Assembly: GCA_910589425.1 (NCBI GenBank)
Contig: CAJUSZ010000006.1
Span: 1 to 64,000 of the forward strand
Reading direction: 5' to 3'
Length of the DNA stretch: 64,000 nucleotides
From: an uncultured Muribaculaceae bacterium
Lineage (GTDB): Bacteria; Bacteroidota; Bacteroidia; Bacteroidales; Muribaculaceae
Shown: positions 44,512 through 53,264 of the stretch, one piece after another
Numbering within the stretch: position 1 is the stretch's first letter
How the letters are laid out: every line of letters starts with the position of its first letter
Position numbers and translations under genes: made by a program
The notes under the pieces: model-generated
The model's database searches: none
Told to the model about the DNA's origin: nothing
The model's input: the letters and a program-made list of their open reading frames with translations, nothing else

Positions 44512-44668
44512 GTTTATTATTTGTTTTGGTGTTTCAGGTGTTTGGAGCTTGTTTAAAAATAAATGTCAGAGACACCCTGGTGGGATAATTCAATAACGCT
44601 GGAATGCAGGAAAAATTTGACACCGGCATTTGAAAATTGTTTAAGAGTATGTTATTAAAGATGCATGA

Positions 44669-44696
44669 AGGCGGCTGTCCGGGAAGTCAGCCGCCT
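44669..44696 (-). terminator. hairpin downstream of argS
   Basis: AGGCGGCTG (44669-44677) pairs perfectly with CAGCCGCCT (44688-44696). The T-run is weak. The rest of the 217-base gap between BI-1 and argS holds nothing that I can identify. Confidence 0.5.
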
Positions 44697-44728
44697 CAAA
44701 TGTCAAATCTCTGCGGTAAGTCTGGTTC

Positions 44729-46507
44729 TTACATTCTTTCCGGCATCTCGATCCCGAGAAGTGAGGTGGCTTTCGCGAGTGTGCGCGCCACTACCGACGA
44801 GAGTTCGAGCCTGAGCGCCTTGGCCGCCGTGTTCTCTTCCCTGAGTATGGGATAGTCGTGATAGAACTGGTTGTATTCCTTGGCGAGATCGTAGCAATAG
44901 TTGGCTATGAGAGCCGGGGAAAGCGAACGTCCGGCCTCGGCTACTACCGCAGGGAAATCGGCTGTCTTCTGGATCAGCGCTATCTCTTTCTCACTGGGTA
45001 TGGCGTCGGCCATCGCAGCCGTGTCGATCTGTCCGGCTTTACGGAGTACGGATCGGATGCGGGCGTATGTGTACTGAAGGAACGGCCCTGTGTTTCCGTT
45101 GAAGTCAATCGATTCTTTCGGATTGAAAAGCATGTTCTTGCGCGGATCCACTTTCAGAAGGAAATATTTCAACGCGCCAAGACCTACCTTGCGTGCGATC
45201 TCGGCTGCCTCTTCGGCCGGGATCTCCTTGAAGCGTTCGGCGGAGGCTTCGGCCGCGTCGGTTATCATGGTTTCCATCAGATCGTCGGCATCCACCACTG
45301 TGCCTTCGCGGCTCTTCATCTTGCCTTCCGGAAGTTCCACCATTCCGTAGGAGAAATGCACGAGGTCTTTTCCCCATTTGAATCCGAGTTTGTCGAGAAG
45401 CAGTGAAAGAACCTGGAAATGATAGTTCTGTTCGTTGCCTACCACATATATCATGCGGTCGATCGGATAGTCGCGGTATCTCAGTTTTGCGGTGCCTATG
45501 TCCTGTGTCATGTAGACGGAAGTGCCGTCTGAGCGGAGCAGGAGTTTGTGGTCAAGACCGTCGGCTGTCAGATCGGCCCATACGGAGCCGTCCTCTTTCC
45601 GGTACATGATCCCCTTGTCAAGACCTCCCAGCACAAGTTCCTTGCCTTCGAGGTAAGTGTCGGATTCGTAGTAGATCTTGTCGAAGTCCACCCCCATGCG
45701 GCGATATGTCTCGTCGAATCCGGCATATACCCATTCGTTCATGCGTTTCCAGAGAGCGCGGATCTCAGGATCCCCGCTTTCCCAGCGGCGCAGCATTTCG
45801 CGTGCCTCAGCCATGAGGGAGCTTTCCTTTTCCGCCTCCTCTTTCGAGATCCCTTTCTCGGTCATTATCTTTTCGCGTTCGGCTTTGAAATGTTTGTCGA
45901 ACGCCACATAGAAATCTCCGATGAGATGATCCCCTTTCTTCCCGGCCGATTCAGGAGTGATTCCATCGCCCCATTTCTGCCAGGCGAGCATCGATTTGCA
46001 TATATGGATGCCGCGGTCGTTGACGATGTTGGTTTTCACGACGCGGTTGCCGTTGGCTTTCAGAATCTCGGCCACGGAGTAACCGAGGAGGTTGTTGCGC
46101 ACATGTCCGAGATGCAGCGGCTTGTTGGTGTTGGGAGATGAGTATTCAACCATCACGAGCGGCGAATCTCCAGTGGCCTCGCGGAAGCCATATTTATCGT
46201 CGGAGGCTATCCGGATCAGCTGTCCGCGCCAGAATGCCGGCGATACGGAGAGGTTGAGAAACCCTTTGACGGCGTTGAATTTATCGATGGCCTCCACATT
46301 TTCCACAAGCCATTGCCCGATCTCCGAGGCTGTGGCTTCGGGAGCCTTGTGTGATGCTTTCAGGAAAGGGAATACCACCACGGTGAGATTTCCCTCGAAT
46401 TCTTTTTTTGTGGGGGAAGGGACGATCGATGATGGATCGGTCTCGACTCCGTAGAGAGCCTTCACAGCGTCGGCTGTGCCCTGGGATATGATTGATTGAA
46501 TAGTCAT
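44729..46507 (-). CDS. argS: arginyl-tRNA synthetase
   Basis: ArgS charges tRNA-Arg with arginine. The 592-residue class I enzyme shows the HIGH-type motif HLGHVRNN (about residue 117-124) preceded by SSPNTNKPLH, a GKMKSREGT motif in place of KMSKS, and a C-terminal anticodon-binding helical domain with LQYTYARIRSV. It is monocistronic with a -7 box upstream at 46588-46595. Confidence 0.96.
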   Translation of the reverse strand: MTIQSIISQGTADAVKALYGVETDPSSIVPSPTKKEFEGNLTVVVFPFLKASHKAPEATASEIGQWLVENVEAIDKFNAVKGFLNLSVSPAFWRGQLIRIASDDKYGFREATGDSPLVMVEYSSPNTNKPLHLGHVRNNLLGYSVAEILKANGNRVVKTNIVNDRGIHICKSMLAWQKWGDGITPESAGKKGDHLIGDFYVAFDKHFKAEREKIMTEKGISKEEAEKESSLMAEAREMLRRWESGDPEIRALWKRMNEWVYAGFDETYRRMGVDFDKIYYESDTYLEGKELVLGGLDKGIMYRKEDGSVWADLTADGLDHKLLLRSDGTSVYMTQDIGTAKLRYRDYPIDRMIYVVGNEQNYHFQVLSLLLDKLGFKWGKDLVHFSYGMVELPEGKMKSREGTVVDADDLMETMITDAAEASAERFKEIPAEEAAEIARKVGLGALKYFLLKVDPRKNMLFNPKESIDFNGNTGPFLQYTYARIRSVLRKAGQIDTAAMADAIPSEKEIALIQKTADFPAVVAEAGRSLSPALIANYCYDLAKEYNQFYHDYPILREENTAAKALRLELSSVVARTLAKATSLLGIEMPERM

Positions 46508-46587
46508 CGCTGGTTATGATTGTGTTGCTATGCGGGATATTTGTGTTTGTCTTTGAACAAATTCCTACCCCGGAATCCAATGGGTTG

Positions 46588-46595
46588 CAAAAGTA
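46588..46595 (-). promoter_or_regulatory. promoter -7 box of argS
   Basis: The minus strand reads TACTTTTG, giving a leader of roughly 75 bases before the argS ATG. The -33 region lies in an A-run and is unclear. Confidence 0.5.
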
Positions 46596-46635
46596 CAAAA
46601 AAAAAATGACACTGCGAAAAAGAAAAATCAGACGC

Positions 46636-47397
46636 TCAGTCGTGGCGGCGGTATATGAAGCGTGCGAGTCCATAGACGTATCTTCTGAACCCCGGACGAT
46701 AGCACAAGACCGAGCTGAACCATCCCATGTGCGGGTCGATAAGCCTGACGAGCATGCCGACAAGCACCATCGCGAGAAGGGTGCCGATCCCGACCACATT
46801 CCATAGCCATCGCCCGAAGAATGCATATCCCGATATCACCGCGATGGCCACCAGCGATATGTCAACAGCGATTTTTGCCTTTGAAAACGGAATTCCTGTA
46901 GCCCGGCTGATCGCAACCGGGAAACCTTCTCCCGGCATTGTTACCGAGCCGCATCTGATCTCAAGTGATATTCCCGCGGCGAGAACCGTACATCCGAGCA
47001 GCTGCACGGCGACTTTCGATGCGAGCGATCCGCATTCGATGGTCTCTGTAAGAATCATGTTGACGTCAAGCAGGAAGCCGAAGAAGAAACCGATTGCAAG
47101 CTGGAAGAGCTGCACCGGCTCGAACCGCCGCCTGAGAACCGCTATCTGGAGGCCGACAAGGATGAAATTCATGATATATGTGTATTCCCCGATTGTGAGC
47201 GCTGGCGCTTTCCCGTCGGCTCCGGCAAGCGACATTACGAACGGGATTGTCGAGATTACGCTGCTGCCGAGATATGATCTGACACATAGTGCTACTCCGA
47301 GCGTCATTATGAAAAGAGATGCAAGCAGCCATATATGCTGCCATATAAACATTACGGTCTTTTCCTTTGTGGATCTTAAAGCGATTCCCTTGTCCAT
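46636..47397 (-). CDS. YczE/YitT-like integral membrane protein
   Basis: The 253-residue protein has five hydrophobic helices after a polar N-terminus of about 15 residues. FIMTLGVALCVRSYLGSSVISTIPF (quoted by its first half, FIMTLGVALCVRS) and CGSVTMPGEGFPVAISRATG resemble the YczE/DUF6198 membrane family, whose role is unknown. The start at 47397 is supported by a -7 box at 47425-47432. It is transcribed toward argS but has its own promoter. Confidence 0.7.
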   Translation of the reverse strand: MDKGIALRSTKEKTVMFIWQHIWLLASLFIMTLGVALCVRSYLGSSVISTIPFVMSLAGADGKAPALTIGEYTYIMNFILVGLQIAVLRRRFEPVQLFQLAIGFFFGFLLDVNMILTETIECGSLASKVAVQLLGCTVLAAGISLEIRCGSVTMPGEGFPVAISRATGIPFSKAKIAVDISLVAIAVISGYAFFGRWLWNVVGIGTLLAMVLVGMLVRLIDPHMGWFSSVLCYRPGFRRYVYGLARFIYRRHD

Positions 47398-47424
47398 TTT
47401 CAAAATGTCAATTTTACTCTTCTG

Positions 47425-47432
47425 CAAAATTA
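47425..47432 (-). promoter_or_regulatory. promoter -7 box of the YczE-like gene
   Basis: The minus strand reads TAATTTTG. Transcription from about 47418 would leave a leader of 20 bases and excludes the in-frame start at 47427. Confidence 0.5.
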
Positions 47433-47490
47433 ATGAAAATGGCCGAAGCTCCTATGCTGCGGCTGGTGCGGAATGGGGTCAGACACGAAA

Positions 47491-47531
47491 AAAGACCGGC
47501 GATGAGCCAGAATGTGGCGTCGCCAGTCTTT
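47491..47531. terminator. terminator downstream of the HU gene
   Basis: AAAGACCGGCGA (47491-47502) pairs with TCGCCAGTCTTT (47520-47531) with one G-U pair. T-runs flank it on the minus strand. Confidence 0.75.
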
Positions 47532-47562
47532 TATGGTTTGGTGGTGGGGCGTTGGCGTGATA

Positions 47563-47826
47563 TTATTTGCCGAGTTCCGCAGCGGGTTTGAATTTGACCA
47601 CCTTGCGTGCGGGAATCTCGATTTTCTCTTTTGTGCGGGGGTTGATGCCCATGCGGGCTTCCTTGTTGACAACCTGGAATGTGCCGAAGCCAAGAAGCTG
47701 CACTTTGTCTTCGTTGACGAGAGCCTGTGCGATCGATTCAAGGCATGCGTCGAGCGCAGCTTTGGCGCTTTGTTTGTTGAGTCCTGCTTTTGCAGCAATT
47801 TCGTTGACTAAATCAGTTTTATTCAT
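47563..47826 (-). CDS. HU-family DNA-binding protein
   Basis: The 87-residue protein is a typical HU/IHF histone-like protein that bends DNA as a dimer. It has the N-terminal MNKTDLVNEIAAKAG, the ALDACLESIAQAL helix, GFGTFQV, and the beta-arm with RTKEKIEIPARKVVKFKPA. It carries no extension. It is expressed alone from a consensus promoter. The exact HU versus IHF type is not assigned. Confidence 0.95.
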   Translation of the reverse strand: MNKTDLVNEIAAKAGLNKQSAKAALDACLESIAQALVNEDKVQLLGFGTFQVVNKEARMGINPRTKEKIEIPARKVVKFKPAAELGK

Positions 47827-47861
47827 AATGAAGTTTTTTTAAGTAATTTTAATATATTGGG

Positions 47862-47892
47862 CAAATATACGATTAATTAATGTAGTAACAAA
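47862..47892 (-). promoter_or_regulatory. promoter of the HU gene
   Basis: Minus strand: TTTG (47889-47892), 19-base spacer, TATATTTG (47862-47869), a full consensus match. It leaves a leader of about 30 bases. Confidence 0.8.
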
Positions 47893-47984
47893 TTTTTTAA
47901 TAAAAAAAGCGACGCGGAGACTTTATTTTATAAGATTTTATATGTTTTAAACTTTGCTTCCGGAAAGAAATGGTGAAATTTCAC

Positions 47985-47992
47985 TAAATTTG
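47985..47992 (+). promoter_or_regulatory. promoter-like -7 box at the first rhomboid gene
   Basis: TAAATTTG ends four bases before the ATG at 47997. If used, transcription would begin at or inside that codon, favouring initiation at ATG 48033 instead. No proper -33 box is visible. Confidence 0.35.
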
Positions 47993-47996
47993 CACC

Positions 47997-48767
47997 ATGT
48001 TTAACAATTCCGGAACAGGTTGGCGCGCACAAATGCCGCCGGTTACGAAAAACCTGATAATAATAAACGTGCTTCTGTGGCTTGTGGAGACCTTGATCCC
48101 CGGTTTCGGGAGAACATTGGTCGATACTCTCGGGCTGCATTTTTTTGAAGGATCCGGATTCAATCCGGCCCAGATCATCACCTACATGTTTCTCCATTCC
48201 CCCGACTCGATCATGCATCTACTGTTCAATATGTTCACGCTTTGGATGTTCGGGCGGCTGATGGAACAGGTCTGGGGTTCACGCAGATTCCTGCTTTTCT
48301 ATATGGTGTGCGGTGTCGGAGCCGCGGTTGTGCAGGAAATTGTGTGGGCTTTCACATGGGAACATGACTATATCGCGGGAATAGCCCCTCTCAATGGACT
48401 TACCTACAGTCAGATGAAGCAGGTTGTGGATCTGGCTCTCTTTAATGGAGATGCTGAGTTCATCAAGGCTGTCGGAATGATGAAGAATTCGATGATGACG
48501 ATCGGTGCGTCGGGCGCGGTGTTCGGATTGCTGCTCGGCTTTGCGTTTGTGTTTCCCAATCTTCCGCTGTATCTGTTCTTCATCCCTGTGCCTATCAAGG
48601 CGAAATACATGGTGGCGGGCTATGCGGTCATTGAGTTTTTCTTCGGCGTTACGGGCGCCCAGTCGACAGTGGCACATTTCGCCCACCTCGGAGGGATGCT
48701 GTTCGGGTTGGTTATGCTGTTGTATTGGAAAAAGAAAGGCACCCTCAGGGGAAACAGTTTTATGTAA
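47997..48767 (+). CDS. rhomboid intramembrane serine protease
   Basis: The 256-residue membrane protease has six hydrophobic helices. Catalytic features are the HLLFNMFTLWMFG segment (about residues 79-91, His and Asn near the active site), the serine motif GASGAVFGLLLG (about 166-177) and the histidine motif AHLGGMLFG (about 231-239). Rhomboids cleave transmembrane substrates within the bilayer. Homologues usually begin near MPPVTKNLIIIN, so ATG 48033 is a credible start. A second rhomboid gene follows 24 bases later. Confidence 0.9.
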   Translation: MFNNSGTGWRAQMPPVTKNLIIINVLLWLVETLIPGFGRTLVDTLGLHFFEGSGFNPAQIITYMFLHSPDSIMHLLFNMFTLWMFGRLMEQVWGSRRFLLFYMVCGVGAAVVQEIVWAFTWEHDYIAGIAPLNGLTYSQMKQVVDLALFNGDAEFIKAVGMMKNSMMTIGASGAVFGLLLGFAFVFPNLPLYLFFIPVPIKAKYMVAGYAVIEFFFGVTGAQSTVAHFAHLGGMLFGLVMLLYWKKKGTLRGNSFM

Positions 48768-48791
48768 ATTTATCTGAAAGCGTTTTGTAGC

Positions 48792-49598
48792 TTGGCATAC
48801 GGAGATCTGAAATATTCGTTGAGAATGGCATACCGCCGCCACCCAGCCATATCCGTGCTTGTGGCTGTCAATGTAGGGGTCGCTGTCATTTGCTGGATAA
48901 CCGGTTTCGTCGCTTTGGCGGCCGGAAAGAATCTTCATCCCGGAATGTGGCTGTCTGTGCCGTCGTCGGGAGTGATCATGCGTCCGTGGACAGTGCTGAC
49001 CTTTATGTTTACCCAGACCAATGTGTTCCATCTGCTGTTCAATATGCTCTGGCTCTATTGGTTCGGGATTGTGCTTGCCGATGCGGGTGGAGACCGGAAG
49101 GTGGTGCGTGGCTATGTAGCCGGCGGCATCGCCGGAGCCGTGGCGTTTATCATTTTCGCAGGTTTTGCCCCGTCGCTTTCTGCATCCTCGCTCTCCGGGG
49201 CGTCGGCCTCGGTGGTGGCAATCATGGTTGAATCCGCGTTGAAGCGACCCGATATGCGGTTCCGGTTGTTACTTATAGGCACGGTGCGTCTCAAATGGCT
49301 TGCCTTGATGTCGTTGTTGCTCCTTCTGCTTGGCTTCGGCGGAGGCAACGCCGGAGGTCAGGCGGCCCATATCGGCGGCGTGGTTTCCGGGTTGGCCTTA
49401 TGGCTGATCGATACAAGACGCATACCTTTGCCGAAACATGAAAAAAGAAGAAAAGCGGACAGAATCATCAAGGTGATGGAATCCAGAAGACAGGGGATGG
49501 AGCGGCTTGATGAGCTTCTCGACAAGATAAAGGTCTCAGGCTATGATTCCCTGACAAAACAGGAGAAGCGGGAGCTTGACCGGTTATCGTCCCGCTGA
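48792..49598 (+). CDS. second rhomboid-family protease
   Basis: The 268-residue protein has six hydrophobic helices with HLLFNMLWLYWFG, the serine motif SGASASVVAIM and the histidine motif AAHIGGVVSGLALW, so it retains the Ser-His dyad. A basic, partly coiled cytosolic tail (about residues 215-268) distinguishes it from the first rhomboid. The frame begins with TTG at 48792; ATG 48825 is the alternative. Tandem rhomboid genes are frequent in Bacteroidota. Confidence 0.85.
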   Translation: MAYGDLKYSLRMAYRRHPAISVLVAVNVGVAVICWITGFVALAAGKNLHPGMWLSVPSSGVIMRPWTVLTFMFTQTNVFHLLFNMLWLYWFGIVLADAGGDRKVVRGYVAGGIAGAVAFIIFAGFAPSLSASSLSGASASVVAIMVESALKRPDMRFRLLLIGTVRLKWLALMSLLLLLLGFGGGNAGGQAAHIGGVVSGLALWLIDTRRIPLPKHEKRRKADRIIKVMESRRQGMERLDELLDKIKVSGYDSLTKQEKRELDRLSSR

Positions 49599-49663
49599 GT
49601 CCGTATTCTTTCCGGATGTGGAATTCGGGATATGTTCCCGTTTGTTTTTGAAATTTGAGAAAT

Positions 49664-50737
49664 ATGATTGGACTTGTGCTGCGCATTGCAGCTAAAATAC
49701 TGACACTATTGCTTTATGCGGCCACGTTGTGTGCCGCATACGGAGGATATGTCAATCCCCATATATGGGCCACTCCGTCCATCCTGACTCTCGCGCTTCC
49801 CTATCTTGCGCTGTCTACGCTCATAGCGGCGGTATTATGGGGAATCGGGAGGAGGCTGTTCATCGCCCTGATCGGCGCAGCGACTCTGCTTGCCAGCTGG
49901 GGGCCGGTGGTTACTGCCGTTCCTGTCGGAAGCGCGAACCGTGCGGAGACATCCGACACGTTTACCGTCATGACATATAACATCATGCATGGTGTGGACG
50001 AGAGCGATCCCAAGTCGAACGCCGGGGAAAGCATCCGTTATCTGATCAACAGCGGAGCCGACATAGTGTGTCTTCAGGAGATGTGGGGATTCAGCCCGGA
50101 AATGATGCCTACAGTGCCTAAGCCGTTGATTGATTCGCTTAAGAAAGTTTATCCATATTGTGTGTTTGGCTCGATGGATCTTACCGTGCTTTCCAAATAT
50201 CCGCTGTCGCAAGTCCGTGTGGACGGCACTCCTCCGAATTCAGAGTTTATCGCCACGGCCGATGTCAGGGGACGCAGGCTTACCCTCGTGAATGTTCATC
50301 TGGAATCCTACAGGCTTTCGGATGAGGAGCGCGAGGTGGTGAGCGACATTAATTCCGTCGGGACAGCCAAGTCGAGTCTGCGCGAGTTCAAGGGTTCGAT
50401 CATGGGGAAACTGAAGCAATCTTTCCGCAACCGGGCCGATGACGCCGTCCATCTGCGCAGGACGCTCGACGGCATATCCGGTCCTGTGATCGTGTGTGGT
50501 GATTTCAACGATGTCCCAGCCTCATGGGTCTACCGTAAGGTGCGTGGAGATGACTTCCATGATGCGTTTGCCGAGACCAATTTCGGCTATAAGATAACCT
50601 ACCATTCCCACCGCATGTATTTCCACATCGACCAGATCCTCTATCGTGGTGATCTGAGGGCGTTGGATGTGAAACGCATCAAAGCCGGTGCGAGCGACCA
50701 TTATCCTCTGATCGCTGAATTTGAATTCATTAGATAA
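49664..50737 (+). CDS. membrane-anchored endonuclease/exonuclease/phosphatase family protein
   Basis: The 357-residue protein has three hydrophobic segments in its first 100 residues and then an EEP (DNase I-like) domain: MTYNIMHG (about residue 104), VCLQEMWG (catalytic Glu), GDFNDVPASW (about 286) and the final AGASDHYPLIAEF (catalytic Asp-His). In Bacteroidota such membrane EEP proteins are thought to be phosphodiesterases acting outside the cytosol; the substrate is unknown. ATG 49664 is used rather than the TTG nine bases upstream. It follows the rhomboid pair on the same strand. Confidence 0.85.
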   Translation: MIGLVLRIAAKILTLLLYAATLCAAYGGYVNPHIWATPSILTLALPYLALSTLIAAVLWGIGRRLFIALIGAATLLASWGPVVTAVPVGSANRAETSDTFTVMTYNIMHGVDESDPKSNAGESIRYLINSGADIVCLQEMWGFSPEMMPTVPKPLIDSLKKVYPYCVFGSMDLTVLSKYPLSQVRVDGTPPNSEFIATADVRGRRLTLVNVHLESYRLSDEEREVVSDINSVGTAKSSLREFKGSIMGKLKQSFRNRADDAVHLRRTLDGISGPVIVCGDFNDVPASWVYRKVRGDDFHDAFAETNFGYKITYHSHRMYFHIDQILYRGDLRALDVKRIKAGASDHYPLIAEFEFIR

Positions 50738-50771
50738 GACTGAGATTCAAAATATTACTAACCTATAATAT

Positions 50772-52883
50772 ATGAACAAAACATTATTAACCTGCGCTGC
50801 GGCATTATGCATGTTCGCCGCGCCCGTAAGCACAGCAATGGCCCACGAGAATCCATTCCTGAAACCATACTCGACGAAGTATGAGATCCCTCCGTTCGCC
50901 GAAATACAGACCGGCGATTTCATCCCCGCCATCAAGGCCGGCATCGAGGAGCAGAAGCAGAATCTCTTCGCTATCACGGCAAACCGGGCCACTCCCGATT
51001 TCGACAACACCATCCTTCCGCTTGAGAATCTTTCACCAATATTGGAAAGAGTGGCCGGAGTGTTCTATCATTACGACGGAGCCATGTCCACTCCAGAGTT
51101 TGCCGAAATGGCCGAGAAGGCTATTCCCCTGCTCAATGAAGCCAACAACGCTATCAATCTTGACGAAGCTCTTTTCGCCAGGATAAAGCAGGTTTATGAA
51201 AACCGCGACAAACTGAAGATGACTCCTGTGCAGAAGCGGCTGACAGAGAAGTACTACCGTCAGTTTGCCGAACAGGGAGCCGCGCTTCCCGCCGACAAAA
51301 AGAAAGAGCTGGTAAGGGTGAATGACGAGCTGTCAAAACTTTTCATCCAGTATAACAAGAATCTCCTTGCCGCTACCAACGCGTTCTATATCACGGTCTA
51401 CGACAAGGAAGATCTCGCCGGACTTCCCGAATCATCCATCGGTCAGGCTGCCGAGGAGGCGAAGAAGCGCGGACTCGACGGAATGTGGGTGTTCACACTT
51501 CATGCGCCGAGCCGTCTGCCGGTTCTCTCTTCTGCCGACAGCCGCGGTCTGCGCGAGGCTATGTATAAAGGATATACGTCTCTTGCGTACAACGGCGAGA
51601 ACTCCAACCTTCCGGTGATAGAGAAGATTATCAAACTGCGCGCTGAGAAAGCACGCATCATGGGCTTCGACAACTTCGCCCAGATGATGACTTCCCGTGT
51701 AATGGCCCAGACTCCTGAGAATGCCGAGAACCTGCTCCTCCAGGTGTTCGAGCCTGCCGTGGAGCGCAGCCGTGAGGAAGTGGCCGACATGCAGGCATAC
51801 GTCGACGCAAATGGCGGAGGTTTCAAGATCGCACCATGGGACTATTACTATTATCAGGAGAAAGTAAAGAAGCAGAAGTTCGATCTTGAGGAATCCGACG
51901 TCCGTCCATATTTCTCGCTTGAGAATGTACTCAACGGCCTTTTCACAGCCGCCGAGCGCCTTTGGGGAATAAAGATGGTCGAGATGCCGGACGCTCCGAA
52001 ATATATGGATGAAGTTACTGTATACGATGTGCAGGACGCAAAGACCGGTGAACATATCTCTGTGTTCATGACCGATTATTTCCCCCGCGACACCAAGCGC
52101 CAGGGAGCCTGGATGGAGCAGATGCAGAGCGGTGGTCTCTACGGAGACGGAACCACCAAGCGTCCGATCGTCTACAATGTGGGAAACTTCACCCGCCCCA
52201 CAGCCGACGCGCCGGCTCTGCTCACTCTTGATGAAGTGGAGACTACTTTCCATGAATTCGGACATGCGCTTCAGGCAATGCTTTCGCGTGCGCCCTACAA
52301 GAGTCTTTTCGGAACCAACGTGGACCGCGACTATGTGGAGATGTGTTCCCAGATGAATGAACACTGGGCTTTCTCTCCCGAACTTCTGAAGACTTATGCC
52401 AAGCACTACAAGACAGGCGAGGTGATACCTGATTCGCTGATCGAGAAGCTCAATGCAGCATCCAAGTTCAATCAGGGTTTCTCCACAACCGAGCTGACTG
52501 GAGCAGCCCTTCTTGACCTCAACTGGGGCAAGCACAACGGAGAGAATGTGGATGTAGTGGCGTTCGAGAAAGAGATCGGCGACAAGATCGGAATGCCCGC
52601 GGAGATAACCTACCGCTACCGTTCGCCTTACTTCAAGCATATCTTTGGTGATGACGGCTATGCTTCAGGATACTATACATATCTCTGGGCGCAGGTTCTC
52701 GAGGCTGACGCATGGGAGCTTTTCGAGCAGAAAGGTATTTTCGACAAGAAGACAGCGGCCTCTTTCAAGAAGAATATATTCGAACCCGGCGACACTGAGG
52801 ATGCAAATGTTCTCTTCGTGCGCTTCCGCGGACATAAGCCTGATGCCAAGGCGCTGCTCCGTCTGCGCGGCTTTGCAAAGTAA
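50772..52883 (+). CDS. M3-family peptidyl-dipeptidase (Dcp-like)
   Basis: The 703-residue zinc metallopeptidase carries a signal peptide (cleavage near AMAHE, residue 24). The M3 catalytic motif HEFGHALQ (about residue 495-502) is followed by the third ligand region DYVEMCSQMNEHW, and the C-terminus has GYYTYLWAQVLEADAW. It removes dipeptides from oligopeptides in the periplasm. Length matches Dcp/oligopeptidase A. Confidence 0.94.
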   Translation: MNKTLLTCAAALCMFAAPVSTAMAHENPFLKPYSTKYEIPPFAEIQTGDFIPAIKAGIEEQKQNLFAITANRATPDFDNTILPLENLSPILERVAGVFYHYDGAMSTPEFAEMAEKAIPLLNEANNAINLDEALFARIKQVYENRDKLKMTPVQKRLTEKYYRQFAEQGAALPADKKKELVRVNDELSKLFIQYNKNLLAATNAFYITVYDKEDLAGLPESSIGQAAEEAKKRGLDGMWVFTLHAPSRLPVLSSADSRGLREAMYKGYTSLAYNGENSNLPVIEKIIKLRAEKARIMGFDNFAQMMTSRVMAQTPENAENLLLQVFEPAVERSREEVADMQAYVDANGGGFKIAPWDYYYYQEKVKKQKFDLEESDVRPYFSLENVLNGLFTAAERLWGIKMVEMPDAPKYMDEVTVYDVQDAKTGEHISVFMTDYFPRDTKRQGAWMEQMQSGGLYGDGTTKRPIVYNVGNFTRPTADAPALLTLDEVETTFHEFGHALQAMLSRAPYKSLFGTNVDRDYVEMCSQMNEHWAFSPELLKTYAKHYKTGEVIPDSLIEKLNAASKFNQGFSTTELTGAALLDLNWGKHNGENVDVVAFEKEIGDKIGMPAEITYRYRSPYFKHIFGDDGYASGYYTYLWAQVLEADAWELFEQKGIFDKKTAASFKKNIFEPGDTEDANVLFVRFRGHKPDAKALLRLRGFAK

Positions 52884-52908
52884 CGGTTTCTCAATAATCT
52901 GATATTCT

Positions 52909-52946
52909 CCGGGCAGCTTCGTCAAACCGAGGCTGCCCGGATTTTT
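52909..52946 (+). terminator. terminator of the M3 peptidase gene
   Basis: CCGGGCAGC pairs with GCTGCCCGG, extended inward by four further pairs around a six-base loop, followed by ATTTTT. Confidence 0.85.
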
Positions 52947-52965
52947 CCGCAGAAACGGGGGATAG

Positions 52966-53135
52966 GGATTCGTTATAATAATCAGCCGGTTTCATCGTTG
53001 GATAATTGAAACTAATATACAGTGCTATTTCAACGACAATAATGCCACATTCGTAGAAGAATATACCGACTATGATTCGGATTATGGCGATGGTGAGCTG
53101 AGGTTTGTGGAGCATGTAGGCCGCGCTTCCAAATA
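52966..53135 (+). other. possible decayed gene remnant
   Basis: An open frame of 56 codons with no ATG, GTG or TTG that would make a usable start runs through this gap. Its second half is acidic and looks protein-like (FVEEYTDYDSDYGDGELRF near the end). It may be the 3' end of a gene whose 5' part was lost, or chance. I do not recognise it. The 381-base gap between the M3 gene and pnp otherwise holds only the two terminators. Confidence 0.2.
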
Positions 53136-53183
53136 AGCATTAGAACACGATCACTCATGTCCGCTATGAGTGATATGAAAAAT

Positions 53184-53229
53184 AAAAACAATCCGGATGA
53201 TTTCCTTTGGGATCATCCGGATTGTTTTT
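53184..53229. terminator. bidirectional terminator of pnp
   Basis: A perfect 18-base inverted repeat (AAAAACAATCCGGATGAT, 53184-53201, with its complement at 53212-53229) carries its own A- and T-runs. It lies 35 bases after the pnp stop. Confidence 0.9.
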
Positions 53230-53264
53230 AGGGTCTCATGGCGCGCTGGGAGGCAGCGCCGGTG

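Noticed and set aside
52891..53115. Minus-strand frame of 74 codons with a hydrophobic stretch
   Set aside because: Its 3' end runs through the M3 peptidase terminator hairpin and it has no promoter box.
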